Origin: Chitinophaga hostae
GTDB taxonomy: Bacteria > Bacteroidota > Bacteroidia > Chitinophagales > Chitinophagaceae
Reading direction: 5' to 3'
Assembly (NCBI RefSeq): GCF_018224885.1
Contig: NZ_JAGTXB010000027.1
Location: 1 to 64,000 of the forward strand
Length of the DNA: 64,000 nucleotides
Part shown: positions 44,072 through 52,194 of the stretch, in pieces
How the letters are laid out: each line of letters begins with the position of its first letter
Numbering within the stretch: position 1 is the stretch's first letter
Translations under genes and position numbers: made by a program
Notes under the pieces: generated by a model
What the model saw: only the letters and a program-made list of their open reading frames with translations
What the model was told of the DNA's origin: nothing
The model's database searches: none

Positions 44072-46245
44072 TGATTTTGAAAAAGGGTTTTCGATGGCAA
44101 TCTGCTGGCAGCAATGTATTGTATGCAGCTAATATTTTTATTCTCTTTCTATTGATTTTTAACGGCAGGGTGGTGTTGCCGTCATGGTTGCAGGTATTGG
44201 GACGTATGCATCCCTTGTTGCTGCATTTCCCGATTGTGCTGATCCTGGTAGCAGGTGTGCTAACGTTTATTCGTTTACGTGAGCCGGCCGCCGAATCGTG
44301 GAAACGGCAGTTGATGGCTATATTGCTGTTGGCTGGTGCGTTGAGTGCAGCCGTAACCGTTATCATGGGTTTATTTCTGTCGAAAGAAGAGGGATACAAT
44401 GGCAGCGGCATCCTGCAGTGGCATAAATGGAGCGGTGTGGGTATCTGTTGGGTGGCTTCCGGTTTATACTGGCTGTCGCAATCCGCTGTGCCGAAGCTTT
44501 GGCTGCTGAAGGGCGGCGCCGCTTTTACAGCGTTGCTATTGGTCATTACAGGCCATTTTGGAGCCGATATCACACATGGTGAGAACTTTGTACTGGCGCC
44601 GGTAACGCCTGCCGGAAAAGGCCCGCAGGTGCCATTTGACCAGGCACTGGTATACGAGCACCTGGTGAAACCGGTATTGCAGGAGAAATGTATGAATTGT
44701 CATAACGCGGGCAAGGCGAAAGGGGAGCTGGCCATGGAGTTGCCGGAACAGTTACTGAAAGGCGGCAAAAGCGGTAAGCTGTTTGTGGCCGGGAAACCGG
44801 AGGTAAGCCTGTTGTTGGAGCGACTGCATATGCCGCTCGATGCCAAAAAGCATATGCCACCTGCCGGAAAGCCCCAGCTGACCGAGGAAGAAACGGCATT
44901 GTTATATTATTGGGTAAAATCCGGCGCCGACTTTAAAACAAAAGTAGCCGCTTTACCGGCGCATGATAGTTTACGTTTGCTGGCTGCTGCCATGCTGCAC
45001 CCCGCTCCAGCGGCGGCGCCGGTGTACAACTTTGCAGCAGCAGATGAGAAGCTGGTACAAAAACTCAACAACAACTACCGTGTTATTTACCCGATCGCGC
45101 TGAATGCTGCGCCGTTGATTGTGAACTGTTATAATAAGGACCAGTTCAACAGCAAATCGATTGAAGAGTTGTTGCCGCTGAAAAAGCAGATCATTGAAAT
45201 ACACCTGCAGAAAATGCCGGTGCAGGACGCTGATCTGAAAGTATTGTCGCAGTTTGAACAGCTCCGGGTGCTGAACCTGAGCTTTACTAACCTGAAGGGA
45301 CAAACGCTATCGGCACTGACGGCTTTGCGGCACCTGGAAAGTCTTTCCTTGTCAGGCACCGGCGTTACGCTGGCCCAGCTGCAGGCATTAAAAACGGCGC
45401 CCGCCTTAAAAGAGCTGTATCTCTGGAATACCGCGCTTTCTGCGGCAGACCTCCAACAGGCGCAAACCATCTTTAAACAGGCAACGGTCATCAAAGGTTT
45501 TGTGGATGATGGCAAGCAGCCGCTGAAACTGAATCAGCCGCAGCTATTGAATACTTCTGCCGTATTCGCCGGGCAGATGATGCTGATGCTGAAACATCCT
45601 ATCAGGGGTGTAGCCATCCGTTATACAACAGACGGTTCGGCGCCGGATAGTATGAACTCACCGGTATTCAAAGACAGTTTGTTGCTGGAAGGAAATACTA
45701 CCATCCGTGCTATTGCCTGCAAACAGGGCTGGTATGCCAGTGATCCCGTGCAGTATAGTTTTTCCAAATCTGCGTATACGCCTGACAGTGTGGTGCTTCT
45801 TACACAGCCCAATGGCACTTATTCCGGCAACGGCGCCAAAACGTTGACTGACAAACAGAAAGGCGGGATGGATCAGGGCAATGGGAAATGGCTTGGCTAT
45901 ACCGGCGGAAATATGGAAACGATGTTGGTGTTTAAAAAAGCGGTGCCTGTCAAAACAATCTCGGTAGGCATCTTAAGAAATATTAACGGGTATATTTTCC
46001 CGCCCACTAAGGTAGAGGTATGGGGAGGTACAGATGCCCAACACCTGAAACTGCTGAAACGTATTATTCCTGCAGCCGGCAAGAAAGACGATCCTGCCGC
46101 CAACATGGATATAGAATGCAGTTTCCCCGTTACTACTGTTTCCTGTGTAAAGCTGATCCTGCAGCCGATAGATAAACTCCCTGTATGGCATCCCGGCAAG
46201 GGAGGACACGGATGGGTATTTGCAGATGAGGTGCTGTTTAATTAG
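44071..46245 (+). CDS. Membrane protein with DUF2231, cytochrome-c-like, leucine-rich-repeat and C-terminal sheet domains
   Basis: Protein of 724 aa. Four hydrophobic segments (about 20-165, DUF2231-like, MHPLLLHFPIVLIL) anchor it. A cytochrome c-like domain follows with heme motif Cys207-Met-Asn-Cys210-His211 (EKCMNCHNAGKAKGE) and a distal Met in HMPPAGK. Leucine-rich repeats (LRVLNLSFTNLKG, LESLSLSGTGVT, LKELYLWNTALS) occupy about 385-465. A chitobiase/FN3-like segment (IRYTTDGSAPDS) and an F5/8-type-like C-terminus (about 570-720) end the protein. It is the last gene of the Planctomycete-type operon and could link heme redox to surface recognition; this is inference. Confidence 0.85.
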   Translation: MILKKGFRWQSAGSNVLYAANIFILFLLIFNGRVVLPSWLQVLGRMHPLLLHFPIVLILVAGVLTFIRLREPAAESWKRQLMAILLLAGALSAAVTVIMGLFLSKEEGYNGSGILQWHKWSGVGICWVASGLYWLSQSAVPKLWLLKGGAAFTALLLVITGHFGADITHGENFVLAPVTPAGKGPQVPFDQALVYEHLVKPVLQEKCMNCHNAGKAKGELAMELPEQLLKGGKSGKLFVAGKPEVSLLLERLHMPLDAKKHMPPAGKPQLTEEETALLYYWVKSGADFKTKVAALPAHDSLRLLAAAMLHPAPAAAPVYNFAAADEKLVQKLNNNYRVIYPIALNAAPLIVNCYNKDQFNSKSIEELLPLKKQIIEIHLQKMPVQDADLKVLSQFEQLRVLNLSFTNLKGQTLSALTALRHLESLSLSGTGVTLAQLQALKTAPALKELYLWNTALSAADLQQAQTIFKQATVIKGFVDDGKQPLKLNQPQLLNTSAVFAGQMMLMLKHPIRGVAIRYTTDGSAPDSMNSPVFKDSLLLEGNTTIRAIACKQGWYASDPVQYSFSKSAYTPDSVVLLTQPNGTYSGNGAKTLTDKQKGGMDQGNGKWLGYTGGNMETMLVFKKAVPVKTISVGILRNINGYIFPPTKVEVWGGTDAQHLKLLKRIIPAAGKKDDPAANMDIECSFPVTTVSCVKLILQPIDKLPVWHPGKGGHGWVFADEVLFN

Positions 46246-46293
46246 CTGTTATAATTCGCCTACCTTTACCAGGTAACCGTAGGGGATAAACAG

Positions 46294-47703
46294 ATGAAAC
46301 AATACAGATACGAAGAAATAGCAGCGGATATTGAAAGTAAAATAACCGGGGGGCAATATCTCCCCGGTCATAAACTGCCTTCAGTACGGGCACAGAAGGA
46401 ACGTTATCAAACCAGTTTGAGTACGATACAAAGTGCCTATGATGACTTATTACTGAAGGGACTGGTGGAGAGCGTGCCCCGGTCGGGTTATTTTGTACGC
46501 ACCCGCCCGGAGCCGTTGCCCAAAGCAGGTGAAACAATGCTGATCAGGGACCCGGTATTCCGGAATAACCTGGCTGCCATTACATCAGAGAACCTGCAAC
46601 GCAGCGCCTTATCGGAATTTAATGTGGCCGCCCCCGGGGATCTGTTATTGCCGCAACAACTGTTACTAAAAACCATGCAGCAGGTGATCCGCGAAAAAGG
46701 CGCCGCGCTGTTGAAATATTATCCCGCCAATGGACTGGCTGCATTGAGAGAAGCGATCACCAAACGCGCAGCCCACTATAACACCCGTTTACAAGCCAAC
46801 GAATTACTTATTACAGATGGCGCCCTGCAGGCGATCTATATTGCTTTGTCGGCCGTATGCGCTCCCGGTGATGTGATTGCGATAGAGAGCCCCTGTATAT
46901 TTTCTGTGCTGGAGGTGATCCGGGTATTACGGTTGAAAGTAGTGGAAATCCCGATCCAGCCGCGCACCGGTTTTGATATTGCCGCATTGCAGGCCGCCTG
47001 CAGCATACATGCGCTTAAAGCGGTGGTGGTAACGCCCAATTTTCATAATCCTACCGGAGCGCTGATGAGTGATGAGCAGAAGCGGTGGCTGTTGCAGGTG
47101 GCGCAAACCAATAACATGGCGATCATTGAAAACGATATTTACGGCGAACTGTTTTTTAACGGTCAGCGGCCATGTACGATCCGTTCTTTCGACAACAGCG
47201 GCCTGGTGATGACCTGTTCTTCCTTCGCCAAATCGCTGGCGCCAGGTGTGCGCCTGGGCTGGTTGTCGCCCGGACGATTTTATTCCCAGGCAGAACAGAT
47301 CCGTTTTGCCATTGGCAGCGCGGTATCGCCGGTGTACCAGGAAACGATCCTGAGAATTGTGGACAGCAGTGCCTACGAAAAACATCTCCGTACCTTCCGG
47401 CAACAATTGCAGGCCCAATGCAACCAGAGTTTACGGTTGATAAAAGACTATTTTCCTGCCGGCACAAGGGTGGCAAAACCGCAGGGTGGTTACCATCTAT
47501 GGGTGCAGTTGCCGGAGCAGCAGGATACCGCCTCATTTTACCGCTATTGTGCACAGGCGGGTGTGCGGTTTACACCAGGATCAGCATTTTCTTTCAGCAA
47601 CCGGTACGACCAGTATTTCCGGCTGGTATTTGCAGATAAATATACCCCGGCAAAAGAAGCGGCTCTCCGCAAAGCGGGCGCTTACGCGGCTACGCCCCGG
47701 TGA
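46294..47703 (+). CDS. MocR/PdxR-type GntR regulator with aminotransferase domain
   Basis: Cytosolic transcription factor of 469 aa. The GntR winged helix at about 1-70 contains LPGHKLPSVRAQKERYQTS, and the type I aminotransferase-like domain fills the rest. The PLP lysine is Lys313 in SSFAKSLAPGVRLGW, and NFHNPTGALM and ENDIYGELFF are cofactor-pocket motifs. Family members use PLP or an amino compound as effector. A likely target is its own promoter or the downstream acetyltransferase gene, 89 bases away. TACCTTTA at 46260-46267 is a weak -7 candidate. Confidence 0.9.
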   Translation: MKQYRYEEIAADIESKITGGQYLPGHKLPSVRAQKERYQTSLSTIQSAYDDLLLKGLVESVPRSGYFVRTRPEPLPKAGETMLIRDPVFRNNLAAITSENLQRSALSEFNVAAPGDLLLPQQLLLKTMQQVIREKGAALLKYYPANGLAALREAITKRAAHYNTRLQANELLITDGALQAIYIALSAVCAPGDVIAIESPCIFSVLEVIRVLRLKVVEIPIQPRTGFDIAALQAACSIHALKAVVVTPNFHNPTGALMSDEQKRWLLQVAQTNNMAIIENDIYGELFFNGQRPCTIRSFDNSGLVMTCSSFAKSLAPGVRLGWLSPGRFYSQAEQIRFAIGSAVSPVYQETILRIVDSSAYEKHLRTFRQQLQAQCNQSLRLIKDYFPAGTRVAKPQGGYHLWVQLPEQQDTASFYRYCAQAGVRFTPGSAFSFSNRYDQYFRLVFADKYTPAKEAALRKAGAYAATPR

Positions 47704-47792
47704 TGACTGTACCGTTTTAATTTTTCTTCACTGTATCTTCCGGGGAAGCCTGCTTCGGCTACTTTCGCAGCTCATTCTTCAACAGACCTGAT

Positions 47793-48248
47793 ATGAGCAC
47801 AGTATTCACTACAAAGTTTGCAGTAGCATCCGACAAGATGATCGCTGAACTGTTATATATGACCCGTACCCGCATGGAGGAACATCCGGGTATTACCACA
47901 GATGGCCAGTATACCAAGAAGATATTGGTAGACAGCATGAACAACTTTTCCAGCCAGTGGTTGATAGTATATGCAGGCGACGAACCTGCGGGCTTTGCCC
48001 TTCTCACGGATGGGGGCAGGCGGCCCGCATCTCTGGAAAATAAAAAAGTTGTTCAGCTGGCGGCTTTTGCCGTGCTGAAAGCTTATGAAGACAGCGCAGC
48101 GAACAAATCATTGCTGGAAAAATGTTTATCAGTATACAAAGGGCGGGAGGCTATATGGGCGGAACCGGAAGCGGTACGGGAACAGCGGTCATTCCTGGAA
48201 GCCGGCGGATTTGTAAAAGCCGGGGATTGGTTGGTGTTTGGGTTTTAG
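47793..48248 (+). CDS. GNAT-like acetyltransferase
   Basis: Protein of 151 aa. IAELLYMTRTRMEEHPG, the central strand QWLIVYAGDEPAGFALLTDGG, VVQLAAFAVLKAYED and the terminal ERSFLEAGGFVKAG-like end (REQRSFLEAGGFVKAGDW) give a GNAT pattern, though the acetyl-CoA loop Q/RxxGxG/A is degenerate. It may be a catalytic or binding variant. It lies directly behind the MocR regulator and TACTTTCG about 30 bases upstream is a possible -7 box. Confidence 0.7.
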   Translation: MSTVFTTKFAVASDKMIAELLYMTRTRMEEHPGITTDGQYTKKILVDSMNNFSSQWLIVYAGDEPAGFALLTDGGRRPASLENKKVVQLAAFAVLKAYEDSAANKSLLEKCLSVYKGREAIWAEPEAVREQRSFLEAGGFVKAGDWLVFGF

Positions 48249-48308
48249 CTTTGGATATTGAAAGATGAAAGGTTATTTTTAGCTGTTAGAATGCTAAAGC
48301 CCTTTGCT

Positions 48309-49748
48309 ATGCTAAAGTCCACGTTTCCTTTTTTCCTGTTAATGATTTCTTTTAGTTTCCCTGTTTTTGCAGGACCAGGTAAGCCTGTTAAAGTTGCCTG
48401 TTTGGGTGCGAGTATCTGCGCCGGCGCCAGGCTTGCAAATCCTGAAACAACATCATACCCCGCCCAGCTGGGGCGCTTGCTGGGAGCTGGTTACCAGGTA
48501 ACCAACTACGGTGTGAGCAGTACCACCCTTTTGAAAAAGGGTGATCATCCCTACTGGAATACCCCGCAGTATAAAGCGGCGCTGGCCAGCGAACCGGATA
48601 TTGTACTTATTGATCTTGGTGGTAACGATAGCAAGCTGGTGAACCGTGTACACCTCGATGAGTACGAACAGGATTATCACGATATGATCAAAGCCTTCAG
48701 CGCGTTGCCGTCGCATCCGCGTATCCTGTTATTACAGCCGGTGGTTTCTTTTGTGAAGGATACCACACAGATCTGGAATCCGGTTATTACACAACAGATT
48801 TTGCCAAAAGTAAGACAGGTAGCTTACAACGACCAGGTGGAACTGGTGAACCTGAACGCATTGCTGATAGGCAAACCCGCGTTGGTGCCTGACGGCATAC
48901 ATCCGGAACTGGAAGGAACTACGCTGATGGCGAAAACGCTGTACGAAGTGCTGCATACCGCAAGAGACACTGCGTTTCAACTGATCGATAAATTGCCGGG
49001 CGAGAAAAAATTATCTTCCTTTTATGGTTACCGTTGTGCCGACTTTACCTTTAACGGCCGTAATTGCAAAGTGGTAGCCCCTAAATCCGCTGCTACCGGT
49101 CATCCCTGGATATGGCGGGCGCGGTTCTGGGGTCATGAACCGCAAACAGATATTGCTTTGCTGGAGAGAGGTTTCCATGTAGTGTATTGTGATGTGGCAG
49201 AACTATTTGGCAACCAGGAAGCGATACAGCTATGGAATAGTTTTTATGCGCTGCTGCACAAAAACGGCCTGGCGTCCAAAGCGGTGATGGAAGGGATGAG
49301 CAGGGGAGGGATCTACATATACAACTGGGCGGCTGTAAATCCGCAGAAAGTTGCTGCCGTGTATGCAGACAACCCGGTAATGGACCTCCTGAGCTGGCCA
49401 GGCAGCCAGTTTAAACAGCAGCAGCGTGGCCGGAACGAGTGGGAAGCCTTTAAAAAGGATTACGGATTTAAAACAGACAGCGCTGCATTGGGATTCAGGG
49501 GAAGCCCGTTATACAAGGTGGCTGCCATCGTAAAAGGTAAATACCCTATGCTGCATGTACTGGCTGATGCAGACTCCGTTGTACCGCCGAACGAAAATAC
49601 GCTTCCCTTTGAAGAAAAAGTTCGTGCTGCCGGCGGTAATATAACGGTAATGCATAAACCGGGGTTTGAGCATCATCCGCACAGCTTTCCGGACCCGACA
49701 CCAATTGTTGATTGGATACTGAACCAGCTTTTAGCTGTTAGCCATTAG
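48309..49748 (+). CDS. SGNH hydrolase fused to an alpha/beta hydrolase
   Basis: Exported two-domain esterase of 479 aa from ATG 48309 (signal peptide FFLLMISFSFPVFAG; earlier starts at 48291 and TTG 48258 are weaker). Domain 1, about 25-225, is SGNH: block I GASICAG with Ser as nucleophile, block III LGGNDSK, block V PDGIHPELEG with Asp and His. Domain 2, about 235-475, is alpha/beta hydrolase: nucleophile elbow EGMSRGGIY, acid in LADADSVVP and His in FEHHPHSF. Two independent esterase active sites on one chain suggest removal of two acyl groups from a glycan; the substrate is unknown. Its last codons LLAVSH and stop lie in the arm of inverted-repeat element D. Confidence 0.87.
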   Translation: MLKSTFPFFLLMISFSFPVFAGPGKPVKVACLGASICAGARLANPETTSYPAQLGRLLGAGYQVTNYGVSSTTLLKKGDHPYWNTPQYKAALASEPDIVLIDLGGNDSKLVNRVHLDEYEQDYHDMIKAFSALPSHPRILLLQPVVSFVKDTTQIWNPVITQQILPKVRQVAYNDQVELVNLNALLIGKPALVPDGIHPELEGTTLMAKTLYEVLHTARDTAFQLIDKLPGEKKLSSFYGYRCADFTFNGRNCKVVAPKSAATGHPWIWRARFWGHEPQTDIALLERGFHVVYCDVAELFGNQEAIQLWNSFYALLHKNGLASKAVMEGMSRGGIYIYNWAAVNPQKVAAVYADNPVMDLLSWPGSQFKQQQRGRNEWEAFKKDYGFKTDSAALGFRGSPLYKVAAIVKGKYPMLHVLADADSVVPPNENTLPFEEKVRAAGGNITVMHKPGFEHHPHSFPDPTPIVDWILNQLLAVSH

Positions 49749-49874
49749 CTTTTAGTAGATGCAGCGAACCAGCTTTTAGTCATTAGCTTTTAGCTTTTAG
49801 TGAATGCAGAGAAGATTATTATTTGTTGATCTTCGCTGCATTCACTAAAAGCTAAAAGCTAATGGCTAACAGCT
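49729..49874. repeat. Inverted repeat built of TTTTAGCTGTTAG-type units between convergent genes (element D)
   Basis: The right arm (49838-49874) pairs perfectly with two overlapping-type left copies: 49781-49807 with 49838-49864 (27 bp) and 49733-49755 with 49852-49874 (23 bp). The left side is therefore duplicated and two alternative hairpins can form. The plus-strand gene stops at 49746-49748 and the minus-strand gene at 49852-49854, both inside arms, ending in LLAVSH and LLAISF. The 13-mer TTTTAGCTGTTAG also occurs at 48277-48289, before the same plus-strand gene. Confidence 0.9.
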
Positions 49875-50427
49875 TCTCCAGCTTATACATTTTATGAAAG
49901 GTATCGTAGGTGAGCAGCTCGGTATCTTTCTTGAAATGAACATCTATCTGATCCGGGAGTGTAGGATGGTCTGCAAATGCCTGTTTTACATTCCAGGCGG
50001 TAAGCGTTTGTACGTTGCCGTTATTAGCAGAGAAATAATACTTAAACTTTTGTTCAGGTCCTTCTTTGGGAGAGGTGGGAATTTTTCTTTTATACAATAG
50101 CAATTGCGGATGGTTATTGAGTACCAGGTAGCTATGGTTGCCTATTATCCTGTACACTTCCCCATTGGTGAGCTGGTAGGCAAATATCTCATTTTTGTTC
50201 AGATGCAGTTGTTCGCCTTTATGTTGGATGGTGACATAACTTTTTGGCACAAGCGAATATAGTTTAATGACTGGTGTGCTGTTCCCGTCGGAGATATAGG
50301 AGAGTTGTTTATTCAGATAGTCGTTCAGCGTTCGATAAATGCCGGTTATCTTTTTCTGCGCGCTGGCCCCGATGCTGATGCACAGCAGTAGTAATATGAT
50401 GCCTGTGGTATGCTTTAATCCTTTCAT
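49852..50427 (-). CDS. Secreted protein of unknown function
   Basis: Protein of 191 aa with a signal peptide (TGIILLLLCISIGASAQ). The mature part has TLNDYLNKQLSYISDG near the start and KSYVTIQHKGEQLHLNKNEIFAYQ, a beta-rich stretch, and ends in EKLLAISF. No family was recognised; several such periplasmic proteins of about 190 aa are typical of Bacteroidota. The last eight residues and stop come from the right arm of inverted repeat D, so the native C-terminus may have been replaced. Confidence 0.65.
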   Translation of the reverse strand: MKGLKHTTGIILLLLCISIGASAQKKITGIYRTLNDYLNKQLSYISDGNSTPVIKLYSLVPKSYVTIQHKGEQLHLNKNEIFAYQLTNGEVYRIIGNHSYLVLNNHPQLLLYKRKIPTSPKEGPEQKFKYYFSANNGNVQTLTAWNVKQAFADHPTLPDQIDVHFKKDTELLTYDTFHKMYKLEKLLAISF

Positions 50428-50710
50428 GATACGTTGTTTTATACGAGCTTATTTCATGCCGACAATATATTGATCCGATGTCTGCAACATACAAAAAAAA
50501 TCCCGGAACAGAAATAGAACGCATATCCCTTGCCCATCCCTGAACACCACTGTATCAAAACCGGACACTCGCTACGGATCTGATAACTATAAATACCTGA
50601 TTAGCAATCCACTTTTTTCCGGCATTTTTTTAGCCGGGTTTATCGCCTGATTAATTGGTAAAAGCTTCGTAGCAAGGCTATGGAAGCATATATAACTGAA
50701 TTGTTCCTGT

Positions 50711-52192
50711 ATGAAACAAACCCATTTTTTTTCGCTGCTGCTGAGTATTCTTTTGATATCGTTGTGTGCGCAGGCGCAATACATCGAACGTATTACCTTT
50801 GATGCAAAGGATAGTGCCAATGGTTTTTACCTGGCTGTTCCTCCCCGGTCAAAAGATATCAAAGGCGTGCTGGTGGTGTTATCTAATTTTTACCAGTTAG
50901 ATGACCTGGTGCCTGAAACGAAGCTGCACAACGTGGCTTATGCCAATGATCTGCTCACGGTTTTTGTTTCTTTGCAGTTGCATCTGTATGCCGACAGTAC
51001 CACGATTGGCCGCATCAATACTGTGTTACAGCATGTAGTAACAAAATACCATACCGATACTACGAAGTTTGTGTTGGCAGGACATGATTTTGCCAGCAAC
51101 ATTGCATTGCGCTACACGGAACTTACCCGCCAGTATCCGGCTGATTACCCGTTGCAGCCCAGGGCGGTATTTACGGTGAGCGGTCCGGTAGACCTGGTAA
51201 GTTTATGGCATTGGTGTGAGCGATTTGTGAAAAGAAATGACAGCCCCGGACAACAAGGTGATGCGGGTTATCTGCTTGATTATATGTCCCGGGAAAATGG
51301 CACGTTGTATAAGAATCCCGGCCGTTATAAATGGCTGACACCATTTAACCGGGAAGATACAGCGGCAGGCAACGAGGTGTTTCTGCAGCAGGTACCGGTG
51401 CGCATGTATTACGACACGGATATTGCGTGGTGGCTGAAGGAAAAGCACAACAGTTTATTTGATATGCATATGGCCGATGCCACAGCGCTGCTAAACAGGC
51501 TGCAGTTATCGGGCAATAAAGCTGTGTCTTTTATTGCTGCGAAGCAGCCGGGTAAACGGGTCAATGGTGCCCGGTATGGGGATGCGTTTTCTATTGTAGA
51601 TGAAGTGGAATGTATACAATGGATCAAAAAGCAATTGGATATTTTTGATCCGGTTAATTATGAACCGGCTTATAAACTGGCTACGCCGCAGCACTGGGCT
51701 GTTGAACGCTTTTCGTTCCCGATAGCGTTTGCGCCGAAAATCCCTTATAACGGAGTGGAAGATGTACGTTTTGCTCCGGGCTGGGGTGATAGCAGCAGCG
51801 TGGAGCACTGGACTTATGCATTTCTCTGGTGGTTGCAGGGACAACCAGCTATTAATGCAGCTACGCTGAGCGCTTCACTGACAGATTATTATAACGGACT
51901 TGTAGGCCGTAACATTGACCAACGGAAGATTCCCGCCGAGAAGGTAATTCCCACAGTAGCCAACATCAAAAAAATAAAGACAGCGGCAGGTGACGCCGAA
52001 ACATATGCCGGCACAGTAAAGATGCTGAATTACCTGGTGCAACGGCCTATGGTGCTGAATTGCGTGATTCATCTAAAAGTATACAAATTAAAACAACGTA
52101 CAGCGTTATTTTTTGAGCTATCACCACAACCGTTACAACATACTGTGTGGGAGCAGATGGAGCAGCTCTGGAGTGGTTTTTATGTGGAGTGA
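50711..52192 (+). CDS. Secreted alpha/beta-hydrolase-like protein with unusual nucleophile elbow
   Basis: Protein of 493 aa with a signal peptide (LLSILLISLCAQAQ). Residues about 25-290 look like an alpha/beta hydrolase (GVLVVLSNFYQLDD, KFVLAGHDFASNIALRYTE), but the elbow is Gly-His-Asp126-Phe-Ala instead of GxSxG, so the serine is missing; Asp is used as nucleophile by dehalogenases and epoxide hydrolases. A second, unassigned part (about 310-490) follows (WAVERFSFPIAFAPKIPY, TDYYNGLVGRN). Function unknown; it may be non-catalytic. Its stop is two bases from the convergent GH92 stop. Confidence 0.72.
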   Translation: MKQTHFFSLLLSILLISLCAQAQYIERITFDAKDSANGFYLAVPPRSKDIKGVLVVLSNFYQLDDLVPETKLHNVAYANDLLTVFVSLQLHLYADSTTIGRINTVLQHVVTKYHTDTTKFVLAGHDFASNIALRYTELTRQYPADYPLQPRAVFTVSGPVDLVSLWHWCERFVKRNDSPGQQGDAGYLLDYMSRENGTLYKNPGRYKWLTPFNREDTAAGNEVFLQQVPVRMYYDTDIAWWLKEKHNSLFDMHMADATALLNRLQLSGNKAVSFIAAKQPGKRVNGARYGDAFSIVDEVECIQWIKKQLDIFDPVNYEPAYKLATPQHWAVERFSFPIAFAPKIPYNGVEDVRFAPGWGDSSSVEHWTYAFLWWLQGQPAINAATLSASLTDYYNGLVGRNIDQRKIPAEKVIPTVANIKKIKTAAGDAETYAGTVKMLNYLVQRPMVLNCVIHLKVYKLKQRTALFFELSPQPLQHTVWEQMEQLWSGFYVE

Positions 52193-52194
52193 TA

